A program made the translations under genes and the position numbers. Of a stretch of DNA of 64,000 nt, positions 1-11,195 are shown one piece after another. Every line of letters begins with the position of its first letter. Position 1 is the first letter of the stretch. Under the pieces are notes generated by a model, which was not told the origin of the DNA, searched no databases, and was given only the letters and a program-made list of their open reading frames with translations. Source of the DNA: Lingula anatina (Eukaryota > Brachiopoda > Lingulata > Lingulida > Lingulidae); assembly GCF_001039355.2 (NCBI RefSeq), contig NW_019773625.1, forward strand, positions 206,455 through 270,454. The letters run 5' to 3'.

Positions 1-327
1 AAAAACCAAAGTACAGATGTTGCAATTCCATGCATTTAGACAACCTCATTTAAAACTAAGCTGGTCGATAATAAATAACATCAAATCCAAAGAATGCTGG
101 ATTTCATAGCCGACGTTTCGCGTAGATATATGACTCATACAAATGTAAATACAAAGGACGTTGCTGTTATTGGGGACGTGTATGCTGTATGTTTTCAGAA
201 ATTACTTTGATATGTCAGAACGACGCCGGGTTTATCTTAAAGTTGTTTGAATACTTTTTGTTAAACATATTGATTTCTGAACGGTTGAAAGGCGCTGTAA
301 CATATGTGATCTTATTCTCTATTTCAG

Positions 328-473
328 GAGATCACACCAAGTCTAGCCTGGATTCCGTGGAGAATCCTAGGAAAAAGCAGGGTTCTGCGATACTGGCATG
401 CGCACTCGCTCTGTACGGCATCACTTTACTGGTGTTCGTCGCAGCCATTTTAGCTCTCATTTACATGTTTTAA
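328..473 (+). CDS. Last exon of an unrecognised membrane protein (5' part outside window or not found)
   Basis: A consensus acceptor (tctatttcag, ending at 327) opens a frame of about 48 residues that ends at TAA 471-473. The peptide has a short hydrophilic, serine/lysine-rich stretch, then a strongly hydrophobic segment of about 25 residues beginning SAILACALALYGITLL and ending LALIYMF directly before the stop. This looks like a C-terminal membrane anchor with almost no residues after it. An AATAAA at 629-634 is a plausible polyadenylation signal. The upstream part of the longer open frame (189-327) reads as intron. I do not recognise the family. Upstream exons must lie before base 1 or in the first 190 bases. 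Confidence 0.5.
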
Positions 474-628
474 CTTTGATGAAGTAATCGCTTGTTGTGT
501 ACATATGACAAACTGAGTGCTGACACAGGTTGATTTGACCTGAACGACGTCAAAACTTGAAAAAATGATATAAATCCCTTTGACCATGTTTTAAATGCAT
601 TTTGTATTAACATTCATTTTATTAACTG

Positions 629-634
629 AATAAA
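629..634 (+). promoter_or_regulatory. Putative polyadenylation signal AATAAA
   Basis: An AATAAA hexamer lies 156 bases after the stop codon at 473, followed by T-rich sequence. It is consistent with the 3' end of the membrane-protein gene ending at 473. Confidence 0.4.
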
Positions 635-639
635 ATTTT

Positions 640-1960
640 TAATTTTTCGCATTTATTATACATTTTTTTCACGCATTTATTATACATTTTTTCACACATT
701 TATTACACATTTTATACATTTGTGTAAATATATACAAAAGATGTTATGTCGGTTAAATATTTCAATACCCACATATGTGACAAACGTTACTGAAGAGCAG
801 ATTTTGATATTATGCTAATCATTCATCTAAATCGCGTTCAGTTTGTTATTTACGAACATGTTCTTTGGCATAAGGCGTTAAAACATGAGAAGTAACCTCC
901 CTCCCCTCCCCACTAAACAATTTTTAAAAACCAGAGAGGTAATAAGCGCAAAAAGCAGGCGGGGGGGGGGGGGGGGGGGGGGGGAGCAAATGGGGTTTCA
1001 ACTTCCTTAGTGCAAATATCTCTGACAAAATTCACACCTTTAACGTTTGGTTGAAGTATTAGATCACAGTCCTGGCCCTTAATATTATAACTATTCAGTT
1101 GTAATAATTAGCAAATAAACAAGAGTAAGTAAAATTCAATTACTTTTTTATTTCAATAATAATAGCATTACTTTCTCAGCCTCCAACTTTTTCAAAATGT
1201 AACTCTCAGAAATGATTAAACTTGCAAAAGAGAGAGAGATCTCAGAACTACATAAGAACCAGCAAACACTGCTGTATCATATACGTTAAAACTGGGTTTC
1301 TAACTTCAATGAATAATTTGAAGTCTAATCTCGCTTGTGCAGAAAGTTTCATGAAATAAAAGGCATTTCTGAACATAATGTTAAATATTAATATTTCTTA
1401 ATACCATTGTTCAATACAGTTTGACAAAAGATGTATGCTCCAGAGATGTTTGAACTTATAAGCAGTCTTGCATATAAAGTAGGCAAAATATCAATATCAT
1501 AACAATACGTTTTTAGGATTTTCAATGACAATATAGAGACATCTGACAACTTCATTTTACCATAAATCTGTAACAGGCAATTTTTCTTTGGAAACATTCA
1601 ATTCTATCTAAGATACAGATCACAAAACAACTCATGTAATCAATTAACATATATAAACCCATTTTCCCTCAGATAGTTAACTTTTACATTTTTTTAACAT
1701 GTTCTCTGAGCAACATATCTAACACTTGTTTATATTCTTAATATGTCAGTATCTTTATTTGGGGACATCTGTGAAGAGATATAGAAAGCCGATTGTTGGA
1801 ATTATATAAAACAGGAAATAAAAAGATGATAAAACTCAAATAATTCTGAATATATACATATACAACAGAAACTTTATCAAAACCACTGCTTTCAAATTAA
1901 ATTCCCTCTTCTAAGTACAAGATATGGATCCACTCTCTTTTTTCTAGCATGTTATAAGTT
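640..1960. other. Intergenic AT-rich stretch, no gene seen
   Basis: Contains T-rich direct repeats around 650-720 (variants of cgcatttattatacattttt) and a G homopolymer at about 960-984. No convincing coding exon was found on either strand. Part of the right side could be 3' UTR of the minus-strand TMED gene, but no transcript end can be fixed from sequence. Confidence 0.5.
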
Positions 1961-1965
1961 TCTTA

Positions 1966-2217
1966 GAACCCATTCAAATATGGTGGACCCTACATGAAAG
2001 AAGAGGCCACTAATCTGCAGATGGTTTTCCTGCCTCTAAATGCGCCATCCAGGAGTTTAGCAATTAAATCTCTGAGCTGTGATTTAACCCATTTATTTAT
2101 GGCTCATGTGAAGCAGGGAGACCATCAGCAGATTAGTCCGCTCTTCTTTCATGTAGGGTCCGCCATATTTAAGTGGTGGAACAGAGTATCCTAGGATTCT
2201 CTATTGAATGGGCTCTG
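1966..2217. mobile_element. Foldback/MITE-like inverted repeat, about 250 bp
   Basis: Outer arms read gaacccattcaa on the left and ttgaatgggctc on the right. Inside them, about 50 bases on the left starting aatatggtggaccctacatg are matched nearly perfectly by the reverse complement of the right side, ending catgtagggtccgccatatt. The central part (about 2035-2115) is unpaired. A short element with long inverted arms and no coding capacity fits a non-autonomous DNA transposon. No target duplication was established. Confidence 0.7.
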
Positions 2218-3130
2218 AGTGTGCCACACATTAATAAGGAATGGATCAGTTTTTACTTTTAAATTAGTGAACAGCAAGTAGATAACATAATACAACTAAA
2301 GCAAATTACAAAAAATAGAAATAGAAATCAATAAAGTCTTTGGTGTTCAAAAGGCCTTAATTGTAGGGACTCAAAACATGTGCATATAAAGAAAAGCAAT
2401 TAAGACAAACACAATTGACACTGATACCAGATGGTACTGGGGAATAAAGCAAGTTGCAACCATTTTTTTTTTATTGCAATGGAACAATGCTTTCTATTTT
2501 CAGCAGGATTTATGTAAATAATCTCAAAATAACAAGCACAAAAATTACCAACTTAATTATTTAATGTTGGCACTATGTGAACCAAACTTAGTTTAACCTT
2601 ATTAAATATTTAAAAACTTTCACAACATCTATTTGTCTTTATTCACTTATTTCAATGAAGGTTCTTTCTTAATACCAAACTGCTAATCTGTCCCCAGGCA
2701 GGGCACTGATATAACTGGAATTAATATAGTCATTGACAACTCAATTTTTTCTTTTAGCTCCCAGTACCATTTTCAAGATGGAGGTGTTCAACAATGCCGC
2801 ATAAAAACAGCTTATTTTATTAACAGAAGAAAGAAAAACGGATCTTTTTCCACATTTGATACTTGTTCATGAGATCACACAGATATTTATGACAAAATTC
2901 AGATGAACCATGTAAAAATTACTCCAATCTTTCCCAACAGCCAGGTACTGGGAACAACATGGAATTGAATGTGGCTGGTTGATATAATCTTGATGTGTAA
3001 CTGATAATGTTATTGTGATTGAAGTCAAGTATCAAAAACATTTACACATCCAAACCAGGTACAGGCCACAATGTAAGCATGTTTTGGTAAGTCATGTGTC
3101 ACTAACATTTAAAACAAGAACCCACAATAC
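2218..3130. other. Non-coding stretch, possible 3' UTR of the TMED gene
   Basis: No exon was recognised. The sequence is AT-rich. On the minus strand AATAAA hexamers occur (for example the complement of tttatt near 2816-2821 and near 2638) that could end the transcript of the minus-strand gene stopping at 3549. Which one is used cannot be told from sequence. Confidence 0.3.
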
Positions 3131-3134
3131 ACTT

Positions 3135-3332
3135 AGGACTAATTCCCATTGAAACTATCAGTCTGTTCTCCTGGCATTGAGTAGAATAAAGAAAATCTGG
3201 TGATTATAGAAGTATGTTAGAAACAAGAGGCGTGTGTATCTCTTAACCTGATTGCATTCAGCTAGAGTCCCCACAGAGTTAGATAGATCTATGTAGACAG
3301 TCAGTTTCAATGGGAATGAGCCCTTAGTTTTT
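3135..3332. mobile_element. Hairpin MITE, subfamily with attcccattgaaac termini
   Basis: The left end reads attcccattgaaactatcag. The right end is its reverse complement with changes (cagtttcaatgggaatgagc). Inside the right arm are gattgcattcagctagagtc and an agatagatctatgtag block shared with the copy at about 44536-44815. The element lies downstream of the TMED stop codon, probably in its 3' UTR or flank. Confidence 0.6.
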
Positions 3333-3548
3333 CTTTAAAGCTTGTTGAACTATTTGGCATCTGATATTGCAAACTGATATCAGTTCGACCTATGTGATAA
3401 TATCACAAATAGATAATAACAGTAGAGTAACAAGTACCTAACACCCTATGAAAAAATTGATCTGAATATCTAACAGACATTAAAACACACTTTGCACCAC
3501 TTACTGCAAACATTTAGTATTGCATAGATTTTCAAGTATCATAGTTAG

Positions 3549-6112
3549 CTACGTTTTTGTTTTAAATATCTTATTAAATTTACTCTTTTCATCAAATAAG
3601 CTTCGTATAAGCAAAACTTGTGTTAATCCCACTACTGCCATGACCACCAACTGAAGTGGTGCATAAAAGTTGACTCTCTCAAAATTGTGTTCCTGTGTAC
3701 TTCTGTCCCTCGCCTCCAGAACTCTGAAGATATTCTGGTATGAGATAATTTTGTCCATGTTGGCCTTGACAGAATCCATCACACTCTGGTTAATGAAATA
3801 AAAATAACGTTGATTAAAAAAGATATGTTAGAACAATTCTTTGAAATAAAGTTGTGTGATGTTTCCCACTTGGCAGGACATATCAGGATATAATATATTT
3901 TTTATGTTCAGTTATTACACTGCAATGTAGAGAATTCAATATTGTGTAAGCTACATTCGATATCTGTATCAGCAACAATTTAAGTTGTATTTAAAGCTGA
4001 ATTGATTGCACTTGGCACAACTTGTTACTGCAGGCTCTCTCATTACAAATACTAGTATTTTCACAAATAGGAGCACACATGTTTCCCTGCAAACAAACTC
4101 TGCAATTTGAGAGCAATAAGAAAGCAACAGAATGAACCATGTTAGGCTGACCAAAATTGACAGGGAACAGAACTATAGAGCAGAGAATGAGCCACAAATA
4201 GGTTGCATAAATGGCAAGCATAAAATGTTAGACTGAACTGAAAAGACATTACCTTAAAATCCTCTAGCTTGATATCCGCAAGTTCTGGAGACTCTTTTAA
4301 ATTTTCCCATGCATTTTCTATTTCATTCACTTCATCATCATCATATACAATTTCAAAAAATACCAGCTTTCTTGAGAAACGACTAAATGAGTTGTCAAAG
4401 CATATTTGATAGTCTCCAGTTTCTTCTGTAGTCACCCTAAAGAGATTACCAAACATTAATTCAAATTCCTTTTATATACAAATTTTAAGTCACAGGAGCA
4501 GAATGTTACAACAAAATAGTGCCTAGTAAAACATGAACATATGTACATGTTGTCTGTACTATTGTGTCTATACATAATTATGAGTAAAGTGGTTCAAATG
4601 TATTCATAACCAACCCTTTAAATATTAGGCCTATTATAATCATGACCTGGCTAGCAAGGAGCGAAAAATAATAAATTCTTTTAAAATTAAAATAAAAAAC
4701 AACTTACTTATGAACTGCATCACTTCTTCTACGATCTGTAATTAAAACTCTGCCTGATGGGGCTTCTATTGCGAAGTCAATGTCTATATCACCACCATCT
4801 ATTACCTAAAATGATTAAATAAGAAAAGAGTGGCTAATTGAACAAAATTAATTCCTTTAAAGAGGTCAATCAATATGGATCAATGTGACTATAGCCAGAA
4901 TGCCAAGTTCAACTGCCTATGCAGGGTTTTACCTTAACCAGGGGCGGATACAGTTATTTTCTGACAGTCTCCCAAATTATCTTTGTTGATCCATTCTCCA
5001 TTTTTTACCGTCTTCTGACAGAAAAAATTAGATACTCGTCAATGTAAACTTGAAAATCTGACCATCTTCCAGAAGACCCAGAAGATGCCCTAAATCCGCC
5101 CCTGTTAACTATATCATCTTTTCCATGCAGATATGTTTCTTACAACAAATTACACACTTCAATCCAAATGAATTGATACAGTATGACAAAGAGTACAACA
5201 ACACATTCAAAATGACCTCTTTACCACCTCTTACTGCTGAGCAAGAGACAGCATGTCTTACAGAGAAAATAATGAAAAAGGAAAATATTCAACCATCACT
5301 TCTTTAAAAGAAGTCATAAGAAAACATGTCACAAGTAAAAGACAGCTAATATAATTAGTATTTTACTGCCTTTGGAATTCAGCAACTGACTTCTTCAACT
5401 TAAGTTTCAGTTTTTTCATTGAAAAAAAAACTATGACCTACATACCATATGTCAAAGAAAATTCATAAGCTTGTTCTTTGATATATATCCAATCAAAATG
5501 TATCCATTATTATTATTATTCTGTATCAGAAACAAAGAAAGAATCTAAGCATCATTGCAATAAGAAGTCAGGGCTGAAGAGCAGATTTTTAACAACTTGT
5601 CTCAATCAGTGGCAAAAATAGACTTATCAGCAGCATACAAATCATCAAGTTGAGAGGAATGCGGTACAAATTAGATGCCTTAAAGTTATAAGAAGTAAAT
5701 TAACCAGTTCACAAAGAGTCACAAAAATGTTTACATGTGGATAGCAGAAAATTTAAAACATGAAAACACTTAAACGGAGATGCTGGGACCTTTTTTTGCG
5801 GACAAAGTGTTGGCTGACATCTAAATAAATCATCAGTTGAACGAGATGTTATCGAACCAACACAGTACACTTTACAAGTTGACACACCATCACCAATGCA
5901 CACTTCACCAGCCATGCAGAGTGTCATACCTGAAATTCAACTTCCAAAGTCCGTCCATTTGCTATCTTTTGGAAGAAGCATTCCCTTTTGGCTGGCTCAA
6001 TATCAATCGTGAAATCATGTTCATGGCAGTAACATGCTGTGACTAGTATCAAAACAGTAAAAAAAATAAATGACACTGAACTTTCCAGTCTCATTTTCCT
6101 CCCGATTTCCAA
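3549..6112 (-). CDS. TMED5-like: p24-family cargo receptor, TMED1/TMED5-like (4 exons, complete)
   Basis: Exons on the minus strand: 6112-5930, 4805-4708, 4436-4253, 3785-3549. All junctions are GT-AG and the frame closes at about 233 aa; a second in-frame Met is at residue 7. p24 proteins are single-pass ER-Golgi cargo receptors that help load COPII/COPI vesicles. Visible modules: signal peptide (about residues 10-29), a GOLD domain beginning HDFTIDIEPAKRECFFQ with the second conserved cysteine in GDYQICFDN, a coiled-coil linker (RVLEARDRSTQEHNFERVNF) and a C-terminal membrane helix (LQLVVMAVVGLTQVLLIRSLF). The short tail lacks a terminal dilysine, which resembles the gamma subfamily (TMED1/5). 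Orthology within the subfamily is an inference. The gene is divergent from the BRD10-like gene, with about 760 bases between start codons. Confidence 0.9.
4939..5104. mobile_element. Short TIR element CAGGGGCGGAT, 166 bp, TTAAC duplication
   Basis: An 11-base perfect terminal inverted repeat (CAGGGGCGGAT ... ATCCGCCCCTG) is flanked on both sides by TTAAC (4934-4938 and 5105-5109), consistent with a target-site duplication. An internal inverted motif (cttctgacag / cttccagaag) gives partial hairpin character. There is no coding capacity. It sits in TMED intron 1. Related ends occur at 27434-27651 and 27773-27992. Confidence 0.75.
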
Positions 6113-6873
6113 CTTCGTCTACTCTGTTCAACCGGAAACAGATGGTCGTATAGACCCGCATTGAAAGTTAGGGTTAGATTTAATAAGGCAAAATAAAAAT
6201 ATACACATACTTTAAATTGCCCCAATCAATATTTAATTGATATCCAGTGATATCCTTAGATTATATGTTTACAAGTATGTATTTCTATTTTCACAATTTT
6301 TTCATCCGGGCCTCGATATGGAAGATACTGTTTACTCCTTATTTGCATAAATCTTCAAAGCTTAGAATATAGTACATCAATATTTGCCTGATTTTCGGTA
6401 ATCCTGTCTTTGAGATAACAGTTCTGTGCATTTGAAATGAGTTTTTTATTTCATCATATTTTGAGTTCGCAAACTGATACTAATATGATGAAAGAATCAC
6501 AAGCATATGAAATAAACGGCGTTTTAATATCGTTTTCGCGAAGATAGTAAAAAGGTGGAACTACATTTACTGAGCCTCTTTTATTCCAGGTGCGACAATT
6601 TTGTGAATTTTGTAATCTGGAACGAGTTTCCTTAAAAGTTTTTTATGAACTTTGACGAGCCTGTTCAGTAGTATTTGGAACTTTGAGTCGCGAGGTAAAA
6701 GATATGACTTTTCTATGTAATGTACACAGTTCTCTTTAAGTGGGAGTGCGTTTGACAAATTTTAATTTCTGGGAAACCCTCTTAGAACTTCTGAAATGGG
6801 TCAATTTCGGGAATTCCTCAAAACCCCTTGACTTTCAGTTATCAGGGTTGTCTCCCATAACAGTAATACAGCA
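6113..6873. promoter_or_regulatory. Shared intergenic region of a divergent gene pair (TMED / BRD10)
   Basis: This 761-base stretch separates two start codons that point away from each other, so it must hold the 5' UTRs and promoters of both genes, possibly as a bidirectional promoter. It is AT-rich; no TATA box or CpG-rich core stands out. An open frame at 6567-6758 on the minus strand looks fortuitous. Confidence 0.5.
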
Positions 6874-9800
6874 ATGGATGACAACGTCGACGAATGCTCA
6901 TTAGCGGAAAGCTTTGCAGATAGCGAAGGTCCTGCAACGTCAGAGGCATCTGATGCGTTTCCTCAGACAAAAGAAACAGATAGTGACCTGTTAGTGGACA
7001 GTTCACAAGAAAATGCCAACAGTGGTTCAAAAAGCAGTAATAATAACAATGAGGATGCAGCCGAAACTAAGCCGCCACTGAGCCATGAGCTCAAACAGGG
7101 ATTAAGGATTCTTCGAGAAATTATGTATGAAGTTCACAAATCCGTGAACTGGCCGTTTATGGATGCGGTCGAAGTTGAACGCCTCGAACTTTGGGATTAT
7201 CACCAGAGAATCAAGAAACCCATGTGGCTAAAAAAGAGTAAGCTTTTGATAAACCTCAACATATTTTCTTGATTAAATAATATCGTTCTATGGCAAATAA
7301 TAATTTTGATCCATCGGCTACCGACATAAATGTTGCCTTACTTTTCAAGGTCAGACTGGGAATTCCCACATTTTGGGGATACCCTTAATTTGCATATTTT
7401 GTTTCTATTAATAGTAACCCTAATTTATTATGACTTTTGTAGAATATGTAAGACTTACTCATACTCATGTGCAATAAGTAGTATATTTGGTCCCAGGTTG
7501 TGCACATGATTTTCTTGCATATAACAAAGCCATCGTATACCTAAAAATTCTATTTACATTATGACTTTCACATGGAAAACACTGAAAATAGCAGACAGTT
7601 ATAGAAAAAATACTAAGTTAATATTTTGAAGGTGTAAGTTAAGTGTGACTGTAAACTGGACGATTTGATAAATAAGTTTGATTCCAGGTTGGCAGCACTA
7701 GTAAGTGCAGATCTATGCTTAGATGACTATCCTTATGAACTTTCTTGTTTATTTCCTTGCACGTAATAGATGAAATGAAATTTATATTTATTGTGCTTTA
7801 TTGTAGCAAAATTTCCCTTGTAATGAACATGTTATTAACCTATCTTATAACTTTTCTTTAAGTGAAGGAAAAGTTTGACAACAGAGAATATAATACCATC
7901 ACCGAGTTTGTGGCTGACTTTCGGTTAATGCTGGAGAACTGTTTCCGTTACAATGGACCCGACCATCCCATATCAAAAAAAGGCACAAAGCTTGAAACGA
8001 TCTTGGAACAGAAGTTGGTGCTTCTCTCACGGTACAGTAATGTTATTATTATTATTGTATCAGGGATTTTACAGTTTTTAAAGATTAAACTGCTTAGTTA
8101 TGTGGTAATCTGAAGTGAAGAAGTAGTATTAAATTAAGAATAGGACTAGTTTTTCATGTGGGTGTGTCAATGCACTTGCCACAGCAAATATCTCCTAGCA
8201 CTGACACAAACCTTGCTTCATCATGGATAGATATTTATTATAGTAATTTTTCCAGGGAATTAAGAGAAAAGACTTCCATTGCTGCCACATCAGGACAACC
8301 AGTCACCTATGAAGCAATTACGAGTAAGTCTTGAAGGCGATAAAATCGAATAATGACACTCTTTGATTTTATTTTTTATTATTTTGTGGTGGAATAAACT
8401 GTGAAAAAAAGTGAATATAAACACACATGCTTTGCATGTTTGACTTCTTGGTAGACAGTAATCCTGGTATAATAAAGGATATATATGTACACACACCTTG
8501 ATTGCAAAAGTGTAAGTAGAGGGTATTATTCTCCATTCTCAAGGTTCAAGGAAGCGTCGTAATGTTGTACCACATGACTCTAGTAAACTGCTTAACCAGC
8601 TTCGGGAAGAAGAAGCATTAAAGGAAAAAGAATCTCGAAGGCAGCAGATGTTGGAACGTAAACTTGCACAGGAGACATATATGCAAGAATTACAAAATTG
8701 GGTGGACACCCTTGTGGCAGAACCAATTAGGACAATTATAAATACCAGTTGGGAAGTAAGAAACAAGACGCCATAAAGTTGGCACATTTCTTGATTCAGT
8801 TAATTAATTTTATTTATTTTATTAATATTATTATTATTATTATTATTTTGGACTGGAAATTTAAGAAATGGATATCATTCTTGGTCTTCTTAGTTTTAAT
8901 GCTGAAACTTTTGACAGAACACAATTACTCCTTGTATCAAGGTCACAATGCAGATATCAAATGGAATCATTTCATTTTGTTTTAGATCCCTCAGATAGGC
9001 CTCTTCCTGTTTTTGTGCCAAGAAGTTTTGAACATAGGTGAAATTATGCAGTATGAGCTTGAGAGGAGTTTTGCCATGGCCAAGGAAAGCACTGTAATGC
9101 AGACTGTTATGACCTCCTTGCTAAGTACACCATATCAGAGGACCAGGTAGGGTGAAATTGTTAATATTCACTCTATATGCTCTCCAAAGATGGTTTGTAT
9201 TTGAAGACTGAAGAATGTAACAAACCCCAAGTGAAGCAGTGTATTTCTTTAGAAGCAACATGTCTTTTAGTTTCATGTCTGTTACAGATAGCTACTAGTG
9301 GAGTAAAGTCTAAACATAGACATGGAAACTGCTGTCCCTACATCAGCATTTGAATTTATGTTTGTTTAACTGCAGACTTGACAAGAAACCTCTTATGCCT
9401 TACAAAGTGTGGGAGGAGAAGCTCAGAGTGAAGTTGAGGCAGTGGTATAAAGTGCTGAAAGATTGTGGAAAGGATATACCAATGGTAAGTTATGACCAGT
9501 GAAGACCAGTGGAACTTCCCTCAGAATATATTAAGGTTGCATTACTTAAAACAGTAGACTATAGAAAAATAGAAAAATAAAATGCTCAAAATGAGCGACC
9601 ACACCACTACAGATTTATTGGAAGTCTGAGCACAATATTCTTATGGCAATGTTAAACTCATTATAGCTTACAAATAGTGAGTGTCACTATAATTCTAATA
9701 GTCCTTTGAAATTTAGATGATACAGTTTATATCAAAGTTAGGAGCTTTTCACTTAATAGAAAATGTTTTTAACCCTTTTTAGGCTGCTGACAAAATTGGA

Positions 9801-11152
9801 ATAGAAGAGATGTTTTTCAAAGTTGTGGGTAAGTTATTTATTTATTATGCATTTATTTATTATCCTTCTTTTTAATTTTCACTTGAAAAGTGAATATTTT
9901 TAATGCAGTTTTCTTGATTTTATTTCTTTCAAAGAATATTCCATTTCATTGTGGCTCAATTTCAATTCTAGTGTGCTAGACACAGGTGGACTATACACAT
10001 ATAACAATTAGTTTATTTACTCTTGCTTATTAGGTACCAAAAACCCACTGGAGAAGAAAAAATTCCATGAGCTTTCTTTCTATCAGAAAGTTTGGATAAC
10101 GAAAGGACTATGTGACTATTGTGTGGTGAGATAAAACATATTTTAGAAATTGCTTGATTTATTATTATTATTGAAGTCAATCGCAAGGAAGGTGCAGTGC
10201 AGTTGTGTTATAGTTGTGTGTTGATGTTATAAGAACTAGACATTGAAAAATGTAGTGCTAATTTTATAACTAAATATTATGGAATTTCTTTTAATGTTAG
10301 GGCCATTGAGATTTCATTCTGACAAACAGTTTCATAGTCGTCCAAGTTTATTGAAGGAAAAACACATGCGACTCTGCTTGTTGGGACTCATTTTTATCAC
10401 ACTGTACAAGTTACAACAATTTACATAATATCTCACTGTGTGATGCGTCTCACAATTAGTTCCATTCATACATATTAATAGTATTCACCCTTTAGCTCAT
10501 GTGTTTCCCTGGAATTAAAGCATGAAAAATTTTTTTCTTCTACCACAGTCTAACCAGGAGTCAGTGCGTGATGCAATGGATGCCCAGGAAGTGGAGGAAA
10601 CCAGGGAGTACTTGCTGGGTTATGACGAGGACGGCAACAGTTACATGCACTTCCCTCAGTTCTGTGGTGCTGATGTGCGCATCTTTAAGCAAACTCCTCT
10701 TCCATGGCCAACTTTAAAAGTGGAAAAACCAAAACCTTCTCCCAGCAAGGTATGAAGTTAATAAAATGAAATCAATAAAAGCAGGTCATTGAATTATTTG
10801 TTAACTTGTCAGTAGTTTAGATGTTATCAAGGTACTTTGAACTGACCACCAATCCGTTTCTTTAAATGATTGTTTAACATCTTAATATGTGCCAGCCTTG
10901 CCATATGATTAAATTCAGGTTCTGTGGTAGCAAAACCCATTTCCATCTTGTCTATGTCAGCCCCTGTGTGTGATCTAGATTTTTTCTTTGCAACCAGTGA
11001 TATGTAAATTTCATTTTTAAGTCTTATGTAGCTAATCAGCAACAAAAATATGCCCCTTTTGCCTATTATAGTATAAAATTGGGTATATCTGTTCATAAAA
11101 TGCTAATAGTAATAGGAAGAAAAACTAATTTTGTTTTATTTTCCCTTGAAGG

Positions 11153-11195
<43 letters not shown>

